A stretch of 64,000 nt of DNA, taken from the NCBI RefSeq assembly GCF_964019545.1, contig NZ_OZ026451.1:62001-126000 (forward strand), written 5' to 3'. Shown piece after piece: positions 55,897 through 64,000 of this stretch (position 1 is the first letter of the stretch; each line of letters opens with the position of its first letter). The notes beneath the pieces were generated by a model that saw nothing but the letters and a program-made list of their open reading frames with translations, did no database searches and was not told where the DNA came from. The stretch is from Rickettsiella endosymbiont of Xylota segnis (GTDB taxonomy: Bacteria > Pseudomonadota > Gammaproteobacteria > Diplorickettsiales > Diplorickettsiaceae). A program made the translations under genes and the position numbers.

Positions 55897-57216
55897 TTAC
55901 TGACCCAGCATGACGACAATCATTCTTTCAGGTTTAATCCTTTGGAAAGCATGTCTAATTTGCGTTAAGCTAACAGAATTAATTTTTTGTTGATAAGAAT
56001 CTAAATAGTTTAGAGGTAGCTTATAAAAACCAATTTTTTCGGTGGCGGCTAAAATATCCTCATTACTTGCAATAGAAGTTGGAAAACTACCTATTAAAGC
56101 TTGTTTGGCCCCTTGTACTTCTTGTGAAGTAGGTCCTTTAGCTAGAAAATTTTTTAAAGTTTGTTGAGTTAAAGTGAGTGCCTTAGGCGCTTGATCTCGG
56201 CGTGTTTGTAATACGATAAAAAAAGGGCCAGCGGCTTGTAAGGGCTTGAATCCACTGTTTATGCCATAACATAAACCTCTTTTATTTCTAACCTCATTAA
56301 AAAGTTTTGAGGTCAGGATCCCGCCACCTAAAATTTGATTACCCACAAGAAGTGGAAAATAATCTGGATCGTTTACAGCAATACCGATTTGACCTAAAAA
56401 AATAGTCGTTTGTTTGGACGGATATGGAACTTTTATAATATGATTTTTTAAATGCGGAGAGATGGGTGGATTGGTAGAGATAGCAGTTTTTCCTTTCGCT
56501 AGCATGGCAGAAAGCTGTTCAGCTATAGCTATTGCTTTAGTTTTGGTGGTATTTCCAACGATAGCGATCATGGCATTCTGTGCAACATAGTTGTCATTGT
56601 AAAAATTTAATAATTTTTTTTGGGATAGTTGCTCAATACTCATTTTATTTCCCAATATAGGTGAAGCATAAGGGTGCAGCCCATATAAATTTTTATAGAA
56701 GGTTTTAGCGGCAATCGCGCTAGGTGTCTGTGCTTCTTGTTGCAGGGCGATTAACATTTGTTTTTTTATTCGATTTATTGCAAGGTCAGGGAAAGTAGCA
56801 TCCTTAAGTAAAGCTGAAAAGTTGTTCAATGCTGGATTGAAGAATTGTGGGGCGCTGAGTGAGCGTAAATTTAAAGCGGTCATATCTTGATTAGTATTCG
56901 CACTATAATGAGCACCAACCGCTTCAAAACGATTAGCAATTTGATCTGCATTTAAATTTTGTATGCCTTGATCGAGCATTTGAGCTGTAAATAGCGCTAT
57001 TCCTGGCGAATTATTATCTTTGGCAGAACCAGCATGAAACAATACACCAATATCTATAATAGGTATTTCATTTTTAGCAACAAAATAAACAGGTACGCCA
57101 TTTTTAGTAGACCAATGTTCAATTTTTAGAATAACGGGTGAAATTTCAGCTTGTGCAGAACCCAGAATAAATATCGATATGAAAATAAAAAAATTAAAGA
57201 AAGGTTTAACGCGCAT
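55897..57216 (-). CDS. M16 peptidase-like subunit lacking the zinc motif
   Basis: 439 residues, with a signal peptide of about 23 residues. The insulinase/pitrilysin fold is clear (GVLFHAGSAKDNNSPGIALFTAQMLDQG, YATPILGN-like YASPILGNKMSIEQLS, RNKRGLCYGI), but the HxxEH site is replaced by ALFTAQ, so it cannot hold zinc in the usual way. It is the partner of the active subunit next door, as in two-chain M16 proteases. The two overlap by 11 bp. Probably periplasmic peptide degradation. Confidence 0.88.
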   Translation of the reverse strand: MRVKPFFNFFIFISIFILGSAQAEISPVILKIEHWSTKNGVPVYFVAKNEIPIIDIGVLFHAGSAKDNNSPGIALFTAQMLDQGIQNLNADQIANRFEAVGAHYSANTNQDMTALNLRSLSAPQFFNPALNNFSALLKDATFPDLAINRIKKQMLIALQQEAQTPSAIAAKTFYKNLYGLHPYASPILGNKMSIEQLSQKKLLNFYNDNYVAQNAMIAIVGNTTKTKAIAIAEQLSAMLAKGKTAISTNPPISPHLKNHIIKVPYPSKQTTIFLGQIGIAVNDPDYFPLLVGNQILGGGILTSKLFNEVRNKRGLCYGINSGFKPLQAAGPFFIVLQTRRDQAPKALTLTQQTLKNFLAKGPTSQEVQGAKQALIGSFPTSIASNEDILAATEKIGFYKLPLNYLDSYQQKINSVSLTQIRHAFQRIKPERMIVVMLGQ

Positions 57217-58585
57217 GCATAGATCCTATAACGGATAAAGAATTTGAATCGGGAACAGTTGTGTTGATGGATAAAGGAAGTAAGTAAGCTATAGTCAAAT
57301 GCGAAGCAAGCAAATACTTATTCGCAACCGCTTGTATTTGACGTGGAGTGATAGCATTAATATGTTTTAGATAATCGCGCTCGATTTGCCAGGGCAAATT
57401 AATTGCTGCTAAACTTCCAAGTTCATTCGCTTTTGCAGTTATAGAATCTTCTCGGTATATTTTGTCAGCAGCTATTTGTGCTTTTGCGCGTGCCAGTTCT
57501 TCAGTATTTACACTAAAGGTTTGTAATTGCTTGATTTGCTGTAATAAGCTTGATTCAAGTTCAGATAAATTATGACCAGACGTTGGTGTGGCTTGCAACA
57601 AAAACAAGCTGTTTAAGCGACTTATTGGATTATAAAATGCATTAGCATCTGCTGCTATTTGCTGATCTCGGACAAGATTTTTGGCAAAACGAGCACTATT
57701 TCCCCCGGATAATAATGTGGCAATAAGATGTAAAACATAAGAATCCTGACTATTCAAACCGTGTTTAATAACGGGTACCGGATAAGCCATAACCAACCAA
57801 GGCAACTGAGCAGGAGTATGAATGATGAGGCGCTTTTCTCCTAACGGGGGTAAGTCTTTTCCAGGTTTTATTTTAGGAAGCTTGATAGGTTTCAAATTAG
57901 AAAAGTAAGTTTGTGCTAATTGATAAACTAAATTAGGTTTTACATCACCGACGACGACGAGTATTGCATTATTAGGCGCATACCAGGTTTCATACCATTT
58001 ACGTAAATCTTCAACGGTCATATTTTGTAGATCGTTTTTCCAGCCGATGACAGGATGATGGTAAGGACTTGCAACAAAAGCAGCAGCGTTAAGACGTTCT
58101 AACAAGATTTCTTGAGGGTTATCGTCGATTCTCATTCGTCTTTCTTCCATCACAACCTGAATTTCTTTAACAAAATCTTGTGGACGCAATAATAAATTTC
58201 GCATTCTATCGGCTTCTAATTCAAAGCTAACGGCTAATTTATCCGCAGAAAATTTTTGATAATAAGCAGTAAAATCTGAATCGGTGAATGCATTTTGTTC
58301 TCCTCCGTTTTCAGAGACAATTTTTTCAAGCACACCGGGTCCAAATTTTTTTGTTCCTCGAAACATCATATGCTCTAAAGCATGTGAGATCCCTGTTATT
58401 CCATTGGGTTCATAACTACTACCCACTTTGTACCATATTTCTGAGATCACTATCGGAGCTCGATGATCTTCTTCAACCAATACAGTTAACCCATTTTTTA
58501 AATGATATTCGTGCACATCCTCTGCCCAGCACAATGAGGATAAGAATATTAGACCCAAATAAACTAGTATTTTTTTTAAAAACAT
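57206..58585 (-). CDS. M16 zinc peptidase, catalytic subunit
   Basis: 459 residues, signal peptide to about residue 21. The inverted zinc motif HALEH is at 68-72, with the downstream Glu in FELEADRM / KEIQVVMEERRM. GSSYEPNGITGISHALEHMMF is a strong M16 match. It likely forms a heterodimer with the catalytically empty chain downstream. Upstream, 274 bases to xseB hold no gene. Confidence 0.92.
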   Translation of the reverse strand: MFLKKILVYLGLIFLSSLCWAEDVHEYHLKNGLTVLVEEDHRAPIVISEIWYKVGSSYEPNGITGISHALEHMMFRGTKKFGPGVLEKIVSENGGEQNAFTDSDFTAYYQKFSADKLAVSFELEADRMRNLLLRPQDFVKEIQVVMEERRMRIDDNPQEILLERLNAAAFVASPYHHPVIGWKNDLQNMTVEDLRKWYETWYAPNNAILVVVGDVKPNLVYQLAQTYFSNLKPIKLPKIKPGKDLPPLGEKRLIIHTPAQLPWLVMAYPVPVIKHGLNSQDSYVLHLIATLLSGGNSARFAKNLVRDQQIAADANAFYNPISRLNSLFLLQATPTSGHNLSELESSLLQQIKQLQTFSVNTEELARAKAQIAADKIYREDSITAKANELGSLAAINLPWQIERDYLKHINAITPRQIQAVANKYLLASHLTIAYLLPLSINTTVPDSNSLSVIGSMHAR

Positions 58586-58859
58586 CGATTAATTTCCTAC
58601 AGAACTATAGTGTTCTTTCCCTGACTCGTGTCTAGCTCAAGCTGATATTGGAGTTTACCCATGAGGGACGCAAATGATCATCTTCTGAAATATTCAAGCG
58701 GCTGTCCTAACTTATAATACCATCGATATGGTAACAATTATTGTCTTTATTTGACATCACTTTATAGGCCTCTCATAATTATCAGTATTATTTTGCCTGT
58801 TTAGAAGTTTGTAGCGTAATACAGCTATTTAAGCATCGATAAAAAATGAGGTTACTTTC

Positions 58860-59117
58860 ATGCCAAAGATAAAAAAAAATACAGTTTCTCAGTTCGAAAA
58901 AGGGTTGCAAGAACTTGAAAAAATTGTTGAGCAAATGGAACGAGGCAATTCAACCTTAGAAGATTCTCTCGAGCAATTTAGTCGGGCCGTGAGTTTATTA
59001 AAAGACTGTCAATTGACTTTAAAAAATGCAGAGCAAAAAATACAAATTTTGACTAACGTAGATACCACCCAGAAAAAAGAATTGCTACCTTTTGAAATAA
59101 ATGAAGAATTAGCCTAG
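58860..59117 (+). CDS. xseB: Exodeoxyribonuclease VII small subunit
   Basis: 85 residues. FEKGLQELEKIVEQMERGNSTLEDSLEQFSRAVSLLKDCQLTLKNAEQKIQIL is an XseB helical hairpin. With XseA it degrades single-stranded DNA. It shares one base with the ispA start (TAGTG), the common xseB-ispA pairing. GAGG lies 9 bases upstream of the ATG. Confidence 0.94.
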   Translation: MPKIKKNTVSQFEKGLQELEKIVEQMERGNSTLEDSLEQFSRAVSLLKDCQLTLKNAEQKIQILTNVDTTQKKELLPFEINEELA

Positions 59118-59965
59118 TGAACCTAAAAACTGATTTTTTAAGTTATCAAGAGCGCCTTAATCGCTTATTAACGGATTGTTTGTCAAATCCTTCTCCGCTT
59201 TCCAAACCCTTATATGAATCGATGTATTATGCAGTTTTAAATGGCGGAAAGCGTTTAAGACCTTTATTTATCTATACTTTAGGCACTACTTTGGGACTAT
59301 CCTTGCAGGATTTAGATCATGCAGCCTGTGCGATTGAATTAATTCACGCCTATTCATTGATTCATGATGACCTGCCGAGCATGGACAATGATGATTGGCG
59401 TCGAGGAAAGCCTAGCTGTCATAAACAATTTGGCGAAGCTATGGCTTTATTGGCAGGTGATGCGTTACAAGCTTTGGCTTTCGATGTGCTTCTAAAAGCC
59501 CCATTACAGCCGGCTAAAATTGTAAAAATGCTTAATGTATTGGTAAAAGCGGCTGGACCATGGGGTATGGTGGCGGGTCAGGCGATGGATTTTAATGGCG
59601 CTGGCTGTTCAGATAAATGGAGTACCGAAAATATCCATTCCTTAAAAACCGGGGCGTTATTCGAAGCTGCTTTTCAGTTACCTGCTATAGTCGCTGATTT
59701 GCCAGCAAATAGTCTTTTGACCTTAAAAAAAGTAGGTAATAATGTAGGTTTAGCTTTCCAGATCCAAGATGATGTCTGCGATAATGAAAATATCGAATTT
59801 TGGCAGGATTCAATTGAAAGAGAAAATCACCTAAAAAACCTTAAAGAGCAAATTATAGCGGATTTAGTATCTATTGAGATAATTTCACCTGAAGAAAATC
59901 AACCTCTTATTAAATTAATAATAGCTCTATTAGAAATGAATCCATTGAAAATAACTATCAATTAG
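59117..59965 (+). CDS. ispA: Polyprenyl (farnesyl) diphosphate synthase, shortened after the second Asp motif
   Basis: 282 residues, GTG start overlapping the xseB stop by one base. The first Asp-rich motif DDLPSMD is at 84-90, NGGKRLRP at 42-49, HSLKTGAL at 174-181 and the second Asp motif DDVCD at 218-222. The segment that normally follows (GK..G.D, then K.TYP, which helps bind diphosphate) is missing: the sequence goes directly to NENIEFWQDSIEREN. The normal product is farnesyl diphosphate for quinone and bactoprenol. Activity is uncertain. dxs, often next, is not here. Confidence 0.88.
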   Translation: MNLKTDFLSYQERLNRLLTDCLSNPSPLSKPLYESMYYAVLNGGKRLRPLFIYTLGTTLGLSLQDLDHAACAIELIHAYSLIHDDLPSMDNDDWRRGKPSCHKQFGEAMALLAGDALQALAFDVLLKAPLQPAKIVKMLNVLVKAAGPWGMVAGQAMDFNGAGCSDKWSTENIHSLKTGALFEAAFQLPAIVADLPANSLLTLKKVGNNVGLAFQIQDDVCDNENIEFWQDSIERENHLKNLKEQIIADLVSIEIISPEENQPLIKLIIALLEMNPLKITIN

Positions 59966-60156
59966 ATAGAGAAAAATCATTTCTTTAATGGAGATGGGAC
60001 TGTTATAATCGGTCAGGTAGTTTCAATATTCAGGTGTATATAGTAAATATGGATTTATTGTTTGACCTGAACTAATTCTAGAAATTATCAATAGATGGCC
60101 TGCAAAAAACTAATTGCCGGCGTTCTCAATAAATGAAATGAGAGGAAAATAACGAT

Positions 60157-60711
60157 ATGTCAATGCTAAAAGTAGGGGATAAATTACCTGAATTTAAGCT
60201 CACAGCTACGGTTGATATTGATATCAGCAAGGCTTTTACTGAGATTACCCATGCATCTTATCCCGGCAAGTGGTTAGTGCTGTTTTTTTGGCCTAAAGAC
60301 TTTACATTTGTATGCCCTACTGAAATTGTGGCATTTAATGATCTCAATGCTAAGTTTAATGAAAGTAATGCCGTGTTATTAGGTGGTAGTACAGACAGTG
60401 AATTTGTGCATCGCGCATGGCGACAATACAACGATGATTTACGTGATCTGTCATTCCCTATGTTGAGTGATATTAAACGTGAATTATGTAATGATTTAGG
60501 AATATTAGATAACGATGCGGGTGTTGCCCAACGAGCGACCTTTATTATCGATCCGGAAGGTGTTATTCGCTTTAATATGGTGACTGATTTGAGTGTTGGG
60601 CGTAATCCTGAAGAGGTCTTACGTATACTTCATGCTTTACAAGACGGAGGACTCTGTCCTTGTAATTGGCAAAAAGGTCAACGTACCATTAACCTGGCTG
60701 AAGTGGCTTAA
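60157..60711 (+). CDS. ahpC: Alkyl-hydroperoxide reductase C-type peroxiredoxin
   Basis: 184 residues. Peroxidatic Cys53 in DFTFVCPTEI and a resolving Cys in GGLCPCNW near residue 168 mark a 2-Cys peroxiredoxin. The CPCNW end is typical of the AhpC type that works with AhpD or other reductants rather than AhpF; neither is in the window. GAGAGG lies upstream of the ATG. A terminator follows, so it is monocistronic. It protects against host-derived peroxide. Confidence 0.93.
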   Translation: MSMLKVGDKLPEFKLTATVDIDISKAFTEITHASYPGKWLVLFFWPKDFTFVCPTEIVAFNDLNAKFNESNAVLLGGSTDSEFVHRAWRQYNDDLRDLSFPMLSDIKRELCNDLGILDNDAGVAQRATFIIDPEGVIRFNMVTDLSVGRNPEEVLRILHALQDGGLCPCNWQKGQRTINLAEVA

Positions 60712-60734
60712 ATTAGTAAAATTAGTTCAATGAG

Positions 60735-60759
60735 ACCCGCTTCATTAGCGGGTTTTTTT
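60735..60759 (+). terminator. Intrinsic terminator after ahpC
   Basis: Stem ACCCGC / GCGGGT with a 7-base loop followed by seven T. It begins 23 bases after the ahpC stop. Confidence 0.9.
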
Positions 60760-60852
60760 ATGCTTTTCAAAAATAAGATTAAACAAAGTGTAATGTGTTA
60801 AATTTGATCTATACTTACGAAAGTATTTGTTGAAGAGTTTCCTAAAATTATT

Positions 60853-61734
60853 ATGAAAAAACTTACGCCTGAGGAAGAAAATGTTATTTTATTAAAAGGT
60901 ACTGAACCTGCTTTTTCAGGGAAATATTGCCGATTTAATGAAAAAGGAGACTATACCTGTAAACAGTGTGGCGCATTGCTATATCATTCTTCTGCCAAAT
61001 TTGATTCTGGATGTGGCTGGCCTAGCTTTGATGATGAAATACCCGACGCGATTAAACGAGTTCCTGATCCAGATGGACATCGTACTGAAATTACCTGTGC
61101 AAAATGCGGAGCACATCTTGGCCATGTATTTACTGGTGAAGGCCTGACGTCAAAGAATGTTCGACATTGTGTTAATTCAATATCGCTAGAATTTACTCCT
61201 AAAAATGAACTTGCCAAAGATTTGCAGAAAATTCCAGCCAAAATTAATCCTCAGACTGAAACAGCTATTTTTGCCGGAGGGTGTTTTTGGGGGGTAGAAC
61301 ATTTAATGGAGCAATTTCCAGGAGTTATTTCAGTCAGATCTGGATATATTGGCGGAAAAACGTCTAATCCGACCTATAAACAAGTTTGTACTCAACCTAC
61401 CGGACATGCCGAAGCGGTAGAAATAATTTTTGATCCTCACAAAATTAATTACGAAACCTTAGCTAAGCGGTTTTTTGAAATTCATGACCCAGAACAATTG
61501 AATCGACAAGGACCCGATGCAGGAGAGCAATATCGTTCTGAAATTTTTTATACAACTCCTGAACAAAAAGAAATCGCTATAAAATTGATTAATATTTTAA
61601 AAGAAAAGGGTTTTAAAATAGTGACTAAAGTTACACCAGCAACTACATTTTGGAAAGCTGAAGATTATCATCAAAATTACTATAAAAAAAACCAAAAACA
61701 ACCTTACTGCCATTTTTATATTAAAAAATTTTAA
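60853..61734 (+). CDS. Fused methionine sulfoxide reductase MsrB-MsrA
   Basis: 293 residues. The MsrB domain comes first (about 1-118): zinc cysteines in CKQCG and CAKCGAHLGH, GCGWPSFDD, and catalytic Cys in RHCVNS. A short linker (about 118-135) leads to MsrA (about 136-293): GGCFWGVEHL with the catalytic Cys, SGYIGGKTSNPTYKQVCTQPTGHAEAV, and HDPEQLNRQGPDAGEQYRS. The two enzymes reduce the R and S forms of methionine sulfoxide. The B-A order is the reverse of the MsrA-B fusion in Neisseria PilB. No signal peptide, so cytoplasmic. Confidence 0.94.
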   Translation: MKKLTPEEENVILLKGTEPAFSGKYCRFNEKGDYTCKQCGALLYHSSAKFDSGCGWPSFDDEIPDAIKRVPDPDGHRTEITCAKCGAHLGHVFTGEGLTSKNVRHCVNSISLEFTPKNELAKDLQKIPAKINPQTETAIFAGGCFWGVEHLMEQFPGVISVRSGYIGGKTSNPTYKQVCTQPTGHAEAVEIIFDPHKINYETLAKRFFEIHDPEQLNRQGPDAGEQYRSEIFYTTPEQKEIAIKLINILKEKGFKIVTKVTPATTFWKAEDYHQNYYKKNQKQPYCHFYIKKF

Positions 61735-61807
61735 AGACTATTAACTTATTTATAGTGCTTTAAGCCTATATTTGAACTCATTGCAGTAGATTACTAAGGA
61801 GGGTCGA

Positions 61808-62584
61808 ATGAATTTTTCTAGGAAAGTAATAACCGGCTGGATCTCAATACTATGCTTGGTTTCGAATATTCTCCACGCAGCATCTACGCCTTATTCTAAA
61901 TTGCATTGTCATTATCCGCACCGATTATATTTTGACCTAGGCGTTGGTAAAACCTACGATTATGCAAGTAGTAATAGTTTTTTGATCGGTTCAAATGGGA
62001 ATGTATTAGGAAATCTGAAAACAGGGAATTCTTACAGTACACCTTTTTTCTTTGTGGGAATAGGTTATCGATGGGCTCAGGATAACAATCCATGGTTTCC
62101 TAGTGTCAATATGGGATTACAACACCGCTATACGTCACCTATCAATGTGTTTGGTGTCTCACAGACGCCGAGTGTCGATCCAGCACCCACTAGTTATAAC
62201 TATCGATTGCAGCAGGAAAGTTGGCTGCTGATGACCAAAGCAGATATCTATAAATGGCAAAGATTTATGCCTTATGTTGCGCTAGGTTTAGGTGCCTCCT
62301 TTAATAGAATTAGTCAACTCTTTGTTAATTCGTCAAGCTTTGCCAACCAACTGGGAGGCTCTACTAATCTAACAGGTGATTTTAGTTATAATGTGGGTGC
62401 TGGAATTGATTATCAGGTCCAAGATGATTTTTGGCTAACGCTAGGTTATTTTTATGATAATTTTGGAAAAAATAAAGTAGGTACTGTCTACACAAATAAC
62501 ACTTTTACGCCTGTGGGTACATTAGAAAATGCTAATTTGCATGCGAGTAGTGTTTTTCTAAGTGCACGCTATTTATTTTGGTAA
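61808..62584 (+). CDS. Outer-membrane beta-barrel protein
   Basis: 258 residues. A signal peptide (about 1-25, cleavage at HAA) precedes a small barrel: alternating aromatic strands (LYFDLGVGKTYDYA, PFFFVGIGYRW, FMPYVALGLGASFNR, FWLTLGYFYDNFG) ending in SARYLFW, a C-terminal aromatic as barrels require. It looks like an OmpA/OmpW-size eight-stranded barrel; I do not recognise the exact family. AAGGAGG ribosome site 6 bases before the ATG. Likely surface-exposed, hence of interest for host contact. Confidence 0.78.
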   Translation: MNFSRKVITGWISILCLVSNILHAASTPYSKLHCHYPHRLYFDLGVGKTYDYASSNSFLIGSNGNVLGNLKTGNSYSTPFFFVGIGYRWAQDNNPWFPSVNMGLQHRYTSPINVFGVSQTPSVDPAPTSYNYRLQQESWLLMTKADIYKWQRFMPYVALGLGASFNRISQLFVNSSSFANQLGGSTNLTGDFSYNVGAGIDYQVQDDFWLTLGYFYDNFGKNKVGTVYTNNTFTPVGTLENANLHASSVFLSARYLFW

Positions 62585-62997
62585 ATTGAATTTGTTGCCT
62601 AGCAGACGAATACCTAGCAAAAGCGCTTAGGAAGTAAATTAATAAGACAAGTATTGAAGCTACCTTAGATTACCTAATCTAATCTAATAGGATTGATTAT
62701 TAATTATTTTTAACACGCCAATTCACTAAAACAGCTTAAAAGCCCGCGTTTGTTTCTCTACCGTTTTTGCTCTGACTTTTTTTGTTTAAAATCGGTTGTG
62801 TATATTTTTCTTGGTTTTTTTCGAATGTACAGATCAACAAGCCGTATTAGTCCTTGCACATTCTAATTTTTCTATCAGTTTTTTTATAATTTTTAAGGTG
62901 TTACCTGGATAAATAGGCCATAATAATTCTATTTAATATATTGTTAAGGTTTTGAATAGATACTATTTAACATAGTGCTAAAAAATGGGAGATGAAT
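62585..62997. other. Intergenic region without a gene (413 bp)
   Basis: No supported frame on either strand. It contains a short palindrome at 62665-62682 (TTAGATTA cc TAATCTAA) and AT-rich tracts that probably include the promoter of the ankyrin gene. GGGAG at 62987-62991 is its ribosome site. Confidence 0.7.
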
Positions 62998-64000
62998 ATG
63001 CCATTAGAACTTCATAATGAGAAATTTAATGAAATTGCTGAGAAAGGTGATAACGATAATATCAACCAAATCTTTTTTCTTAATGATTTCACAGGAACGC
63101 CGTTAATTTTTGCTTGTAAAACAAACAATATTGAACTTGTTGAAAAACTGCTAAAAAAAGGAGCGGATGCCAACAAAAATTATATTTATAAGGATCGTTA
63201 TTCTCACATTAAAAAAACTGAAACACCCTTATTTCTTGCTTGTAAAACAAACAATGTTGAACTTGCTAAGTTACTGCTGGAAAAAGGAGCGGATGCCAAC
63301 AAAACTTATAAAACCGAAACACCTTTGTTTCTTGCTTGTAAAACAAACAATGTTGAACTTGCTAAGTTATTACTGGAAAAAGGAGCGGATGCCAACAAAA
63401 CTTATAAAACCGAAACACCCTTGTTTCTTGCTTGTAAAACAAACAATATTGAACTTGCTAAGTTACTGCTGGAAAAAGGAGCGGATGTTAATTACAGACT
63501 CGCGGAAGGAAATAGCTATCTGCATGAAGCATGCAAGAATAGATATATTGAGATAGCAGAACTATTAATAGAAAAAGGTGCCGATCTTAATATAGAGGAT
63601 AAAAGAAGTGGACGAGTTCCATTGCACGAACTATGTTCGGTAAATGAATTTACCGAAGCAGTAATGAAAATTATAAATTTACTAATAAAAAAAGGAGCTG
63701 ATATTGACTTCTTGGATTATAGTAAAAGAACCCCATTATTTTATGCTACTAGCGCTGGCTTTATTGAAGCGGTTAAGTTATTGATAGAAAATGGGGCAGA
63801 TATTGATAAAACTGAATCTAATGGGGAAACACCATTATATTGTGCTGTTGACAATGATCATATTGAAATCGTTAAATTACTTACTGAGAATGGAGCTGAT
63901 GTGAATGTAATTTATTATGAGGATGAAAGTGAGGATGAAAGCGACGATGAAATAGAAGAATATAATCGAATTGAAGTAACACCATTAAATAAAGCTGTTA
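62998..64000 (+). CDS. Ankyrin-repeat protein (3' end outside the window)
   Basis: 334 codons to the window edge, still open. The start ATG 62998 is 6 bases from GGGAG; ATG 62992 is too close. After a short N-terminus the chain is ankyrin repeats with the TPLxxAxxxNxxExxKLLLExGADxN pattern, nine or so visible, several almost identical (TPLFLACKTNNVELAKLLLE). An acidic insert EDESEDESDDEIEEY lies near the end. Such proteins act in protein-protein contacts and, in Legionellales, are often secreted effectors; secretion here is inference. An overlapping frame at 63167-63556 is only a shadow of the repeats. Confidence 0.85.
   Translation, partial: MPLELHNEKFNEIAEKGDNDNINQIFFLNDFTGTPLIFACKTNNIELVEKLLKKGADANKNYIYKDRYSHIKKTETPLFLACKTNNVELAKLLLEKGADANKTYKTETPLFLACKTNNVELAKLLLEKGADANKTYKTETPLFLACKTNNIELAKLLLEKGADVNYRLAEGNSYLHEACKNRYIEIAELLIEKGADLNIEDKRSGRVPLHELCSVNEFTEAVMKIINLLIKKGADIDFLDYSKRTPLFYATSAGFIEAVKLLIENGADIDKTESNGETPLYCAVDNDHIEIVKLLTENGADVNVIYYEDESEDESDDEIEEYNRIEVTPLNKAV
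63287..63478 (+). repeat. Two 96-bp tandem repeats in the ankyrin gene
   Basis: Units at 63287-63382 and 63383-63478 differ at only a few bases; the next partial unit starts at 63479. A related but longer unit (126 bp) precedes at 63161. Each 96-bp unit codes for 32 residues, one fewer than the usual ankyrin repeat of 33. Such near-identity favours slipped-strand or recombinational copy-number change. Confidence 0.85.

Noticed and set aside
63167-63556. 129-residue repetitive frame inside the ankyrin gene
   Set aside because: It is a different frame of the same 96-bp DNA repeats; the ankyrin frame explains the region and runs on to the window edge.
1-64000. CRISPR arrays, tRNA or rRNA genes, prophage
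   Set aside because: No spaced direct repeats of CRISPR type, no recognisable tRNA cloverleaf or rRNA sequence, and no phage structural genes were seen.

Overview
The window is a stretch of AT-rich gammaproteobacterial chromosome. The gene content points to the order Legionellales, most likely a Coxiellaceae-type intracellular bacterium of the Rickettsiella / Diplorickettsia / Coxiella kind. The reasons are three LbtU-type porins, a PqaA-like protein, a paired NitT/TauT-like ABC ATPase and double permease, an ankyrin-repeat protein, a very AT-rich giant coiled-coil protein, and many housekeeping genes that give strong gammaproteobacterial matches. The genus is an inference. No rRNA, tRNA or CRISPR array was recognised.

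Layout. 1-2.5 kb (minus): LPS export and Kdo genes kdsD, lptC, lptA and partial lptB. 2.7-8.7 kb (minus): an ABC transporter whose permease 5' end is rebuilt from repeat debris, an OPT-family transporter, and engB, with cytochrome c4 facing away. 9.6-20.3 kb (minus): one co-directional run of twelve genes (sodB, argD-like, metB/C-like, lipoprotein, PP-loop tRNA-thiolase-like protein, tusA, fieF, xthA, hspQ, sixA, TPR-methyltransferase, pqaA-like) with many ATGA overlaps. 20.4-27.3 kb (plus): grxD; a strong promoter and structured leader; two tandem, gene-converted porins; terC; a third porin. 27.3-30.3 kb (plus): coaBC, panB and panC for pantothenate and CoA. 30.3-39.7 kb (minus): spoT with an apparently dead synthetase site, rpoZ, gap, tkt, two aromatic amino acid permeases, lpxL and a ferredoxin. 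39.9-48.6 kb (mixed): hsp20, a uracil-DNA-glycosylase-like gene, a small acidic protein, accA, pnuC, tilS, degP, coq7, mscS and a DUF2520 gene. 48.6-51.2 kb (minus): rpsT with a UUG start, and mrdA with a long acidic tail. 51.4-64 kb: hemL, the 1003-residue coiled-coil protein, an M16 protease pair, xseB-ispA (ispA lacks a conserved segment), ahpC, a fused msrBA, an outer-membrane barrel, and an ankyrin protein that runs off the end.

How it fits together. Much of the window serves the envelope (LPS transport, lipid A acylation, PBP2, porins, DegP, MscS) and redox or sulfur defence (SodB, AhpC, MsrBA, GrxD, TusA). Amino acid, nicotinamide riboside and peptide-type transporters sit beside a retained pantothenate/CoA pathway, as expected of a host-dependent bacterium that keeps selected cofactor pathways.

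The parts least explained by standard annotation are the promoter plus structured RNA ahead of the tandem porins, the mosaic identity of those porins, a roughly 120-bp dispersed repeat found five times in intergenic DNA, the hydrolase-only look of SpoT, the 1003-residue protein, and the exact 96-bp repeats in the ankyrin gene.
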